Source: Lachnospiraceae bacterium (GTDB taxonomy: Bacteria; Bacillota; Clostridia; Lachnospirales; Lachnospiraceae). Taken from it: a DNA stretch of 48,746 nt. Of this stretch, positions 17,543 through 24,593 are shown piece by piece. A model generated the notes under the pieces. That model was not told the DNA's origin. It ran no database searches and was given only the letters and a program-made list of their open reading frames with translations. Every line of letters begins with the position of its first letter. Position 1 is the stretch's first letter. The position numbers and the translations under genes were made by a program. The stretch is taken from positions 1 to 48,746 of the forward strand of contig QXWO01000047.1 in NCBI GenBank assembly GCA_009911035.1, written 5' to 3'.

Positions 17543-17630
17543 ATTGTAAAACCCAAATGTCCGCGAAATGTTACAGCAGCCAAAAAATTTCATTGAAAAT
17601 CGGGGTGAAATGTTACAACGCTCGGACATT
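17543..17630 (-). promoter_or_regulatory. Shared operator/promoter of third permease
   Basis: The -10 is TACAAT (17543-17548), then a 17-base spacer and box AAATGTTACA at 17566-17575. A second box at 17608-17617 lies exactly 42 bp from the first. GAAATGT...ACATTTC arms surround the distal box. This is a near copy of the site at 15039-15126. Confidence 0.75.
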
Positions 17631-17692
17631 TCAAAAAAATTTGCGGCGGGCAGCCGGGAATGGCCGTCCGCCACGTTCTATTTTACTAAAAT

Positions 17693-17735
17693 TGAAAGAC
17701 AGCAGCAGTTCAAAACAAGCTGCCTTTCAGCCCCT
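17693..17735 (-). terminator. Possible terminator after chloramphenicol acetyltransferase gene
   Basis: On the minus strand GAAAGGCAGC and GCTGC-TG-TCTTTC can pair with a small bulge, followed by AATTTTAG. It lies about 90 bases past the gene's stop. The T-run is weak. Confidence 0.4.
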
Positions 17736-17823
17736 TTTTGAAAACTAATACAGCTCTTTCTGTTCCCCAAAATGACATTGTGACAAGCCGATAACTTTGC
17801 TTTTCCATTTCTTCTATTTTGCA

Positions 17824-18483
17824 TTATACATCTTTATTACCTCCGTCAAGTGTATTTATCAGTTCTTGTACCTCATTAAAAAATCTACACAAATGAAACC
17901 CATCTGCCACAGCATGATGAATGTTCATAGTAAGCGGCATCATGTACCTGCCATGTGACATTTCATATTTTCCCCAGGTAATGACTGGTGCAAGAAATTT
18001 ACCCTCATCAAAAACATGAACATCAAAGTGGCTGTATTTTACCCATGGTAAACAAGATACATCAAAAAAGTTCAAGGGCTGGTTTTCCACAAAAGCTCGA
18101 TCCGCTTCATGTTTTTCTTTGTCAGCCATGAAACGCTCAGAAAATTCAAATATATCATCAGAAAATTCCGTGACTAATTTTGTGAAATTTTCATCTTCTT
18201 TATGAAATTCTGTATATGACGGACTAATAAAATTCCATTTTATTAGATCACCAGTATCGTTCCAGCTATATTTAAACTCATCATGTGTATTAACAACTTT
18301 TGATACAATCCATATCATAGACGGATAAAATTTTAGATTATTTCTCTTTGAAAATTCTATTAGATTTGTCACATCAATCTCCACAGTTAAGCTCATAACA
18401 ATACGCATATTTTCAATGTAGCTCTTAAATAGCTTTCCTCTGCTCCACTCATTCAAATCAATTTTTGTATAGCTCATTTCCAT
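17824..18483 (-). CDS. Chloramphenicol O-acetyltransferase, type A family
   Basis: 219 residues from the ATG at 18483, 7 bases after AAGGAG; Met codons at 18501 and 18489 lie before or on that site. Family hallmarks: SYTEFHKEDENF in the chloramphenicol-binding region, MPLTMNIHHAVADGFHLCRFFNEVQ with catalytic His190 and structural Asp194 (HHxxxDG), and a normal length. The Cys usual in HHAVCDG is Ala here; it is not catalytic. The enzyme transfers acetyl from acetyl-CoA to chloramphenicol and inactivates it in the cytoplasm; whether this divergent member does so is inferred. The gene is AT-rich compared with the regulator genes next to it and separates the permeases from their presumed kinase/regulator, suggesting later acquisition. 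Confidence 0.85.
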   Translation of the reverse strand: MEMSYTKIDLNEWSRGKLFKSYIENMRIVMSLTVEIDVTNLIEFSKRNNLKFYPSMIWIVSKVVNTHDEFKYSWNDTGDLIKWNFISPSYTEFHKEDENFTKLVTEFSDDIFEFSERFMADKEKHEADRAFVENQPLNFFDVSCLPWVKYSHFDVHVFDEGKFLAPVITWGKYEMSHGRYMMPLTMNIHHAVADGFHLCRFFNEVQELINTLDGGNKDV

Positions 18484-18559
18484 ATTCATTCTCCTTTTCA
18501 TTTTTAAACTTTTTAAGAAAACACAAGCCTCTCCGAATTGTATAGAACTTCATACACTT

Positions 18560-18979
18560 CTAAAACCAATTCGCCTTTTGATTTCTAAATTGAGGGATGT
18601 CGCTTTCTTGATAGGGATTATAAGTATTGCGGTTACACCCAAACTCTTTTAATGCTTTTATTTTATTGTCCTCTGTCCATTCAACCAAAGAAATGCCGTC
18701 AAATTCCTCTATATCCCCATTGTTCATTTCATTTTTGAAATACCATTCTACAATCGTTTGATTTTCTTTATGGAAGAATTGCCTGATTTCCCAAATTACC
18801 ACCTTTCCACGGGTATTCCACTCCTGAAACCAATGCTTTACGGTTTTACGATTGCTATACTGGGGACACCAACTTTCTGTATAGAGGACATCTTCTGTAA
18901 AAATATCATCAATGCCCATATCTTTCTGATAAAGCCACATATCAAACCACAGTCGGATCGTTTTTTCTCGTTCATTCAT
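18560..18979 (-). CDS. NTF2/SnoaL-like small protein
   Basis: 139 residues from the ATG at 18979, behind GAGGTG. The pattern of an N-terminal helix (EKTIRLWFDMWLYQKDMGIDDIFTEDVLYTES), a middle helix TVKHWFQEWNTRGKV and alternating strands (EIRQFFHKENQTIVEWYFKN, DGISLVEWTEDNKIKALKEFG) fits the cone-shaped NTF2/SnoaL fold, which binds or converts small molecules. No catalytic residue can be assigned. It sits 76 bases upstream of the acetyltransferase on the same strand and shares its AT-rich composition, so the two were probably gained together. Another SnoaL-like protein occurs in the nested element at 34911, but the two are not obviously close. Confidence 0.7.
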   Translation of the reverse strand: MNEREKTIRLWFDMWLYQKDMGIDDIFTEDVLYTESWCPQYSNRKTVKHWFQEWNTRGKVVIWEIRQFFHKENQTIVEWYFKNEMNNGDIEEFDGISLVEWTEDNKIKALKEFGCNRNTYNPYQESDIPQFRNQKANWF

Positions 18980-19005
18980 AATAGAAACACCTCGCTCATT
19001 TACTT

Positions 19006-20037
19006 TCATTTTGTAGGCAGCATAATGGAAAATTCCGAACCCCTGCCCGGCTCCGAAACAACTCTGATATAGCCGCCCTGCCGCGTTATGATCTTGCGGG
19101 CCAGATACAGGCCAATGCCAACGCCCTGCTGTTCGTGTACTTCTTCCTCACGATAAAAGCGCCGGAAGATGGCGGCCTGATTGCTTTCAGAAATGCCCTT
19201 GCCGGTGTCAGTCACTTTGATCTCCACATACATTTCCCACAGTACCATCGACACAGCGATTTTCCCGCCTGCCAGGGTGTACTTCACCGCATTGTCCAGC
19301 AAGTTAAAGAGGGCTTCGGATGTCCACTTGCTGTCATGGGAAACGGCCAAATCCTCCGGGCAGTCCACGGACACGGTGATTTCCTTTTTCTCCGCTGCAT
19401 ACACAATCCCACTCATAGCCTGCGCCACGGTATCAAAAAGGCGGCCCGGTTTCTTATCCAACTGGATCACGCCCGTTTCCAGCCGGGAGGTTTTCACAAG
19501 GGCCTGAAAGAGAAAATCCAGCTTATCCGTCTGGCTGCGGATTCCCCGGATAAAGTCAGTACGCTCCGCCTCGGTCATAGGCTTTTCCAGCAGGGTGTCC
19601 GCCGCCATTTTCAGGTTGCTTACCGGCGTTTTCACCTGATGGGAAATATCCGATACAAGGGCCTGTAACTCCTGCCGTTCCTCGTCCACAAGACGGCGGT
19701 TCTCCTGCATAATCTGATAAAGCCTTGCCAGCCGGTGTCCGATTCTGGCAAGCTGGGTTTCGCTGTCCTCCGGGCGCTGGGGCGCTTCATTTCCGGCGAT
19801 CATGTGGTCTAAGGTCTGGCATAGGTCAGCGGTAAACTGCGACAGCCGCTTTCCAAACACCTGCGTCAGTACAAAAATCCCCACAAGGGCGCACAGCAGC
19901 AGCGCCCCGCCAGTCAGCAGCGCCGCCGTTTGTTTTGTCACAAAAAACAGGGCTATGGTAATCCCGGACATAGAGAGGACAAGCCCTATTGCCACCCGGC
20001 CAAACAGCCGCTTTACAGATAGGTTTTGAAACTTCAT
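19006..20037 (-). CDS. Sensor histidine kinase with intramembrane-type sensor
   Basis: 343 residues from the ATG at 20037, whose ATGA overlaps the regulator's stop. Two membrane helices (about 15-33 and 38-60) are joined by only four residues (TKQT), so there is no external sensor domain; this is typical of kinases that sense through a partner transporter. A HAMP-like linker follows, then the phospho-acceptor His133 in SDISHQVKTPVSNLKM, the N box LFNLLDNAVKYT, and G boxes DTGKGI and GVGIGLYLARKI. It should autophosphorylate and pass phosphate to the regulator encoded just upstream. The neighbouring FtsX-type transporter is the likely signal source, as in BceS/BceAB systems; that partnership is inference. 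Confidence 0.9.
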   Translation of the reverse strand: MKFQNLSVKRLFGRVAIGLVLSMSGITIALFFVTKQTAALLTGGALLLCALVGIFVLTQVFGKRLSQFTADLCQTLDHMIAGNEAPQRPEDSETQLARIGHRLARLYQIMQENRRLVDEERQELQALVSDISHQVKTPVSNLKMAADTLLEKPMTEAERTDFIRGIRSQTDKLDFLFQALVKTSRLETGVIQLDKKPGRLFDTVAQAMSGIVYAAEKKEITVSVDCPEDLAVSHDSKWTSEALFNLLDNAVKYTLAGGKIAVSMVLWEMYVEIKVTDTGKGISESNQAAIFRRFYREEEVHEQQGVGIGLYLARKIITRQGGYIRVVSEPGRGSEFSIMLPTK

Positions 20038-20726
20038 TTCGCCTCGCCTCCCGTCCACTGATAGCCCATGCCGTAAACGGTCTTGATGTAGGGCGTGCCG
20101 CCGTCGGATTCGATCTTGCTGCGAATCCGGCTGATGGAGGTTGTCAGGGTGTGTTCATCCACAAACTTCTCGTCTATATCCCACAGCTTTTCCAGAAGCT
20201 GCCCACGGGTCAGCACTTGCCGGGGATTTTTACGGAACAGGTTCAGCATTTTGTATTCCATCGGGGATAGTGTCAGGGGCTTGCCGTTTAAGGAAGCTGT
20301 CTGCTCCGAGAAGTCCAGAAACAGCCGCCCGTCGTTGTAAATATCCCTGGCCGGTTTGTGGTGTTCCAGCATGGCGAACATGGCTTTGATTTTCCGCTGC
20401 AAGGCCCCGATCACAAAGGGCTTTGTGATGTAATCCACCGCGCCCACTTCATAGCCCCGTATCTGGTCGCTCTCCTGATCGTTGGCGGTCAGGAAGATTA
20501 CAATGGTGTCCGGGTGCTGGGGCTTTATCAGCCTGCACAGTTCAAAACCATTCCCATCCGGCAGGTTGATGTCCAGCAGCACTAAATCAAATTCCCGCTG
20601 GCGCAGGACATCAGCTGCGGTCCTGGCATTCAGGGCAGAAGTCACGCCGTACCCGTCTGCGGTCAGGTTATAGGCCAACATCTTATTCAAAAAACTGTCG
20701 TCCTCGACAATTAAAATCTGCTTCAT
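20034..20726 (-). CDS. OmpR-family response regulator
   Basis: 230 residues from the ATG at 20726 (MKQILIVEDDSF), behind AAAGGAAGTGAGG. The receiver domain is complete: acidic pocket EDD, phospho-acceptor Asp52 (LLDINLPDG), Thr80 and Lys102 (YITKPF). The C-terminal winged helix spans about residues 130-228, with LSPMEYKMLNLFRKNPRQVLTRGQLLEKLW, DEHTLTTSISRIRSKIE and YIKTVYGMGYQW. It is the likely activator of the four promoters carrying AAATGTTACA boxes, including its own (20755-20790). It overlaps the kinase gene by 4 bases. Confidence 0.92.
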   Translation of the reverse strand: MKQILIVEDDSFLNKMLAYNLTADGYGVTSALNARTAADVLRQREFDLVLLDINLPDGNGFELCRLIKPQHPDTIVIFLTANDQESDQIRGYEVGAVDYITKPFVIGALQRKIKAMFAMLEHHKPARDIYNDGRLFLDFSEQTASLNGKPLTLSPMEYKMLNLFRKNPRQVLTRGQLLEKLWDIDEKFVDEHTLTTSISRIRSKIESDGGTPYIKTVYGMGYQWTGGEAK

Positions 20727-20754
20727 ATCCTCACTTCCTTTGCTTTTTGCAGAT

Positions 20755-20790
20755 AGTATAACAGGCAAATGTCCGCGAAATGTTACAGCG
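20755..20790 (-). promoter_or_regulatory. Shared operator/promoter of response-regulator gene
   Basis: The -10 is TATACT (20755-20760), then a 17-base spacer and box AAATGTTACA at 20778-20787. TGTCCGC and GCGGACA flank the box as a perfect 7-bp inverted repeat. Only one clear box is present, unlike the other three promoters. Confidence 0.7.
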
Positions 20791-20914
20791 GACAAAAAAT
20801 TTAATTTTTGCATTTCTCTGTTATAGCAGTTCAAAATAATAACTCTATTATAGGCAGTTATCAAAGGTTTATCAATGCGGCAACTGTAAACAGATTCAAC
20901 TACCGGCAAGCAAT

Positions 20915-20974
20915 GCAATCTTACGTAAGATTGCGTATTTAGCAGGATTTCCGTTTCCGGAATTCCTGCTAAAT
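20915..20974. repeat. Perfect 20-bp palindrome plus 17-bp hairpin
   Basis: GCAATCTTACGTAAGATTGC (20915-20934) is a perfect palindrome. It is followed at once by ATTTAGCAGGATTTCCG pairing with CGGAATTCCTGCTAAAT (20937-20974; one mismatch, 4-base loop). No T-run follows on either strand, so these are not simple terminators. They lie between the relaxase stop and the regulator promoter. Confidence 0.75.
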
Positions 20975-21008
20975 GCTTGTTGGTGACATGTCCCCAAACC
21001 CCTGAGAT

Positions 21009-21047
21009 CATCACCTGCGGTGATGGCTGCGCGTTCCGTTGGAACGC
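21009..21047. repeat. Two adjacent short hairpins downstream of relaxase gene
   Basis: CATCACC-tgc-GGTGATG (21009-21025) and GCGTTCC-gtt-GGAACGC (21031-21047) are perfect 7-bp stems with 3-base loops, 25 bases past the relaxase stop. Together with the palindrome at 20915 they form a dense cluster that could be an origin of transfer or a structured 3' region. Confidence 0.6.
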
Positions 21048-21071
21048 TGAAAACCGAAAGCGGAAGGAAAC

Positions 21072-22481
21072 CTATTGCCGTAACTTCTGCGTGTCTCTCT
21101 GCGATTCCCGCCCAGTGGGAATATCCAGCAGGTGCTCCACGTTCGCCCGGACATTATAAAGCTCCTTCATATCCGCCCTGGCCTGCTTATAGGCAGAATA
21201 GGCTTTCCGTTTCTGCTCCATAAGTCCGGCATATTCCTCCCGCAGAGATTTGACGGAAGGCAGCTTTGTGATCCCCAGCCCATCAAAGTGTTTCTTCGCC
21301 GCCTGATGCAGAAGGATTTCCGTCTCATGCGCCGCACGGAATTTTTTGCTGTACCCAGCTTTCCGGTATTCCACATAGACCGCCCGCGTCTTGACATAAT
21401 TGACGATCTGTTTCTGCAGCTCCCCGTTGGCGGCCATCTGCGATTCCAGCTCCTTGATCTGTACCGACAGAGCATTAAAATTAGCAGTAGCAATATCTGA
21501 TTTTTTCTGCAAATCCTCATAGTTCATATCGCCATGCTCTTTGAGCCAGATCACCGCCTGGGAGAGCTGTTTTAAGTTGAACACCTTCGCCCAGCGTTCA
21601 TATCCCGGACCTTTGCCGGAACGGATTGCCGCCTCAATATCCACCAGCAGCCCGACTTTGGAAACCGGCTTTTGGGGAGAAGTACGGCGCGGCTTTGCCG
21701 TCCGTGTGCCGGCGATCCGTTCTTTGATGGCCTGCTCGGTATAGTCGCCTTTCAGTGTGTCACACCGGGTATATCTATCATCAGGTGACAGGCGAAAACG
21801 AAGGTGCTTTCGCTCCCGGTTGACTTCAATCCCAGCCGCCTCCAGCTTTTTCAAAAGTTCTTCAAAGTCCTTCGGCTTTTCTTCCAGGGCTGCGTCGATA
21901 GCCTGTCGTAGCTGCTCCTGGTGGGAAGGCTGTTTCTGACTTCCCATCCATGTGCCATAATGGTCCCGGCTGGGTTTCGGATTCTCTACAATGGAAAGCC
22001 CATGCTCCAGGCACAGCTTGTCATTCATGCGCCGGATCGCCCATGTAGAGCCCCAGAAGTTGCGGAATTTTTTCTGGCAGTCCAGCGTGGTAGAATTTAT
22101 GATGATGTGGTTATGGACATGGTGTTTATCCACATGGGTGCAGACAACAAAAGCATGGTTTCCCTTCGTCAGTTTCAATGCCAGCTCCCGCCCGATCTGG
22201 TTGGCTTCTTCCGGCGTGACCTCACCCGGCTTAAATGCCTGCCGGAGATGGTAGGCAATCACATCATCCGCGCCCCGGCTTCTTCCGGTCAGGTTCGCAT
22301 ACTGCCGTTTGGATAAAAGGAACTCCGCATCAGCGGTCCGGGTGTCGCACTCATAACCATAAATGAATTTCCCAAAATCGGTTTTCTGCGGATTCTTTAC
22401 ATAGTCAATGATGTCCGCTATGGCCGTGGAAATATCCCGGCCTTTTCCAACATGCAGCGGCATGAGCCGGGTAGTTGCCAT
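21072..22481 (-). CDS. Conjugative relaxase (MobA/VirD2-like, Tn1549 type)
   Basis: 469 residues. The N-terminal relaxase domain contains the metal-binding His motif HVDKHHVHNHIIIN (His116 to His125), preceded by HLRQAFKPGEVTPEEANQIG and followed by KFRNFWGSTWAIRRMNDKLCLEHGLSIV, as in Tn1549-family relaxases. The nucleophilic Tyr is probably one of those near residues 28-61 (for example Tyr41/Tyr43 or Tyr61). The C-terminal half is helical and basic. It nicks one strand at the ICE origin of transfer, stays bound to the 5' end and leads it through the mating channel. MobC (23551) is its likely partner. It has the usual length and shows no damage. Confidence 0.9.
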   Translation of the reverse strand: MATTRLMPLHVGKGRDISTAIADIIDYVKNPQKTDFGKFIYGYECDTRTADAEFLLSKRQYANLTGRSRGADDVIAYHLRQAFKPGEVTPEEANQIGRELALKLTKGNHAFVVCTHVDKHHVHNHIIINSTTLDCQKKFRNFWGSTWAIRRMNDKLCLEHGLSIVENPKPSRDHYGTWMGSQKQPSHQEQLRQAIDAALEEKPKDFEELLKKLEAAGIEVNRERKHLRFRLSPDDRYTRCDTLKGDYTEQAIKERIAGTRTAKPRRTSPQKPVSKVGLLVDIEAAIRSGKGPGYERWAKVFNLKQLSQAVIWLKEHGDMNYEDLQKKSDIATANFNALSVQIKELESQMAANGELQKQIVNYVKTRAVYVEYRKAGYSKKFRAAHETEILLHQAAKKHFDGLGITKLPSVKSLREEYAGLMEQKRKAYSAYKQARADMKELYNVRANVEHLLDIPTGRESQRDTQKLRQ

Positions 22482-22513
22482 CCCTTCACCCCCTTAATGA
22501 AAAATTGGCTGTG

Positions 22514-23026
22514 TTACCGTGCCTGTTCTTTATTCACTTTTGTTTTATTACTGTGCGCTGCCTGCTGTCCGGCGTTTTTATTCAGGCTGTCACGCACGGA
22601 CGGTTTCTGTTCCTGGACCGGCGTACATTCCCGTCTGGCCTGGGAGAGAAACAGGTCGGTAAGTCCGGGATTGCAGCGGTCTACAACAAAGTAAACATTC
22701 CGGTCATATCCGAAACCGTCCTTATCTTCACAGACCGGGACCGTCTGCGCCCATGCCTTGTTGTCCCGTGAAATGCGCCCGTCGTGATCTTTCTGCCGGA
22801 CCGTGTTGGCAAGGACATAAAAAATCCGGCCATAATCAAACTGCTGTAATACCTGCTGCACACATGCCGGGCCTAAACGGTTATCCCGGTAGTTGTCCGC
22901 AATGGCCTGTTCGATTGCCTCCCTGCACGCAATGTTTGCTTTGTGGGAAGCGTGGTACTGATCCAGTTCCCCATGCTCATGCGCATAGGTGGCAGAATGA
23001 AAATAAATTGGCGTTGTATCTTTCAA
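22514..23026 (-). CDS. DUF3849 protein with basic C-terminal tail
   Basis: 170 residues if started at TTG 23026 (LKDTTPIYFHSATYAHEHGEL), 7 bases after GGAGGG; an ATG 14 codons upstream (23068) lacks a ribosome-binding site. Residues 1-130 match DUF3849, known from Clostridiales ICEs: YHASHKANIACREAIEQAIADNYRDNRLGP, FDYGRIFYVLANTV and YFVVDRCNPGLTDLF. The function is unknown. The C-terminus (QEQKPSVRDSLNKN...KEQAR) resembles the tails of four other proteins in this block. It lies between the relaxase and MobC genes on the same strand. Confidence 0.78.
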   Translation of the reverse strand: MKDTTPIYFHSATYAHEHGELDQYHASHKANIACREAIEQAIADNYRDNRLGPACVQQVLQQFDYGRIFYVLANTVRQKDHDGRISRDNKAWAQTVPVCEDKDGFGYDRNVYFVVDRCNPGLTDLFLSQARRECTPVQEQKPSVRDSLNKNAGQQAAHSNKTKVNKEQAR

Positions 23027-23076
23027 TGAAATCCCTCCAATCAAAAAGCTGCCGTAACAGACAGCCATAATTATAG

Positions 23077-23107
23077 AAAAAGGGCGGGGCTGCCAATGCG
23101 CCCCGCC
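23077..23107 (-). terminator. Rho-independent terminator after CD1845-like gene
   Basis: A GGCGGGGC/GCCCCGCC stem of 8 bp with a 9-base loop is followed on the minus strand by CTTTTT, 9 bases past the stop at 23116. It would separate the MobC operon from DUF3849 and the relaxase. Confidence 0.8.
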
Positions 23108-23115
23108 GAAACTGT

Positions 23116-23406
23116 TTAACCAAATATAAAATCTTTCAGGGCGCCATTTACGCCGCCGATCATGCCGACCAGCCAGGCCGCCGCCATCGGCAGGCCGTAT
23201 GGGCTGATAAGGAACGCAATCACCAGCCAGGACATTCCCGGCCAGAACCCGGCAGCGAAGAACAGCGCCAGCGCTGCCAGAAGAACAATCCCTGACAGAA
23301 TCCCCAGCACAGCGCCGGAAACCACAACAAGAAATTTGCAGAACAGATAAAGAATCCCTGTAACTATTACAAATGGAAGTGCCAGCAGTTTACCAATCAG
23401 ACGCAT
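23116..23406 (-). CDS. CD1845-like small membrane protein
   Basis: 96 residues, almost wholly hydrophobic, with about three membrane helices: LLALPFVIVTGILYLFCKFLVV, GAVLGILSGIVLLAALALFFAAG and WLVIAFLISPYGLPMAAAWLVGMIGG. It ends NGALKDFIFG. It matches my recollection of the CD1845 family, named after a gene of a Clostridioides difficile conjugative transposon, always found in this gene neighbourhood. The role is unknown; it may be a membrane part of the transfer machinery. The ATG follows GAAAGGAGGCGG. A terminator follows directly. Confidence 0.75.
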   Translation of the reverse strand: MRLIGKLLALPFVIVTGILYLFCKFLVVVSGAVLGILSGIVLLAALALFFAAGFWPGMSWLVIAFLISPYGLPMAAAWLVGMIGGVNGALKDFIFG

Positions 23407-23550
23407 ACGTCCGCCTCCTTTCCTAATTCCATATCCGTTTTTTCAGGACATCCAGGTATGCCCGAAGGGTATTTCAAAGAGAAGCATATTTACCCCTCTA
23501 TTAGAATCTTACCGTGCCGGCCTGAGGAAATCAATGGCATTTCTGCCTGT

Positions 23551-23895
23551 TTACGAAATGTTCGCAAATCCCCGCAGCAGCTTATCCATGCCATCCCACA
23601 GACTGTCCAGACGGGTGCGAAGGTCGTCCACGTCGGCAGCGTAAATACTCCCGGTCTCATTGGCACGTCTGGCATACTGGTTTAAGTTATTGGAGCAGAT
23701 ACGAAGGAGCCGTATCATTTCCTGGATGTCGCTCATATCCAGATGAATGATATAGCCGTCAACCGCCATCTTGCGCAGATATGCGGACAGGTTGGTAATG
23801 CCGAGCTCCGCCATGCGCCCCTTTACCAGCTCCGCATCCTGCTCGGACATGACGAATTCCACCCGGACGGATTTTTTGTTATGCCCGGCTTTCAT
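23551..23895 (-). CDS. mobC: MobC-like relaxosome accessory protein
   Basis: 114 residues, ATG 23895 behind AAGGAGCCGGAACG. Typical MobC pattern: basic N-terminus and ribbon-helix-helix (KKSVRVEFVMSEQDAELVKGRMAELGITNLSAYLRKMAVDGYI), then the helical MobC domain (DIQEMIRLLRICSNNLNQYARRANETGSIY...DLRTRLDSLWDGMDKLL). It should bind near the nick site and help the relaxase open the DNA. The ATGA start overlaps the stop of the gene before by 4 bases. 144 bases separate it from the CD1845-like gene, with no clear hairpin in between. Confidence 0.88.
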   Translation of the reverse strand: MKAGHNKKSVRVEFVMSEQDAELVKGRMAELGITNLSAYLRKMAVDGYIIHLDMSDIQEMIRLLRICSNNLNQYARRANETGSIYAADVDDLRTRLDSLWDGMDKLLRGFANIS

Positions 23896-24593
23896 CGTTC
23901 CGGCTCCTTTTTCGTGGAAGGCGGTTTATGGGCGGGAGCGGCGGCTGTCCGGGACTTTTTGAGTTTTCCGCGTAAGGTATTCTTTTTCAGGCTGTCAATA
24001 TATTCTTTTATGTCGCCGTTTGTGGCATGGCAGGAGCGTTTGAGCCGTTCCCGTTTCAGGATTACGGCAAGTTCCCGTTCATTCTCCGGCAGATCGGTTA
24101 TCGACTTTGGGCTCCCATGTACCGGCGCCAGCTCATTCATAAGCTGCCTCCGGTCCCGATAAGGGATCGTGATATTGGCTCCGTCCTCAAACACAACGGC
24201 TACTTTTCCAATGGGGCAGGCCAGCAGCTTCACCCGCTCCACATGCGACCCATAATCAAGCGGATATATATTGCCGACCACTTTTCCGTCCTGCACGTCT
24301 TTGATCGAGAGGGCATAGGCAAGGACCGGGTCTTTCGTCTGTTCATGGTAAAACTCCCACACTTTATTTGCGTGGCTGCCCTCCAGATAGACCTCCCATT
24401 CCCGCAGGGTATAGGTGCCGCAGGGCCGTGACAGCCAGAGAAGGCGCCGGTCCTCCGGTTCTCCCGATAGAGCCAGCTTTGGGATCAGTTCTTTATCCAG
24501 GTCAAAATCATCCTTGTAGTGCTGCGTGTGCAGCTCCATGATCTGCCCCAGGCTGTCCAGTATATCTACGCCCTCAAACCTTACCGCGCCCAT
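23892..24593 (-). CDS. Conserved ICE protein of unknown function, basic tail
   Basis: 233 residues, starting in a TGATG overlap with the preceding gene. No known domain is recognised. The body is soluble and mixed alpha/beta (MELHTQHYKDDFDLDKELIPKLAL, LWLSRPCGTYTLREWEVYLEGSHANKVWEFY, NIYPLDYGSHVERVKLLACPIGKVAVVFEDG). It includes a stretch on arrangement in rows of Arg/Lys (LKRERLKRSCHATNGDIKEYIDSLKKN). The last ~35 residues (KNTLRGKLKKSR...KKEPER) are basic, rich in Ala and Pro, and resemble tails of neighbouring proteins. It belongs to the operon that ends with MobC. Confidence 0.6.
   Translation of the reverse strand: MGAVRFEGVDILDSLGQIMELHTQHYKDDFDLDKELIPKLALSGEPEDRRLLWLSRPCGTYTLREWEVYLEGSHANKVWEFYHEQTKDPVLAYALSIKDVQDGKVVGNIYPLDYGSHVERVKLLACPIGKVAVVFEDGANITIPYRDRRQLMNELAPVHGSPKSITDLPENERELAVILKRERLKRSCHATNGDIKEYIDSLKKNTLRGKLKKSRTAAAPAHKPPSTKKEPER

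Noticed and set aside
15137-17674. Longer start for the third permease and similar for the ATPase (MSERCNISPRF...)
   Set aside because: The extra residues come from reading through the operator repeat; good ribosome-binding sites mark the starts at 17512 and 14996.
18484-18559. Translational attenuator leader ahead of the cat gene
   Set aside because: No short leader peptide with a stalling motif or strong inverted repeat over the ribosome-binding site was found.
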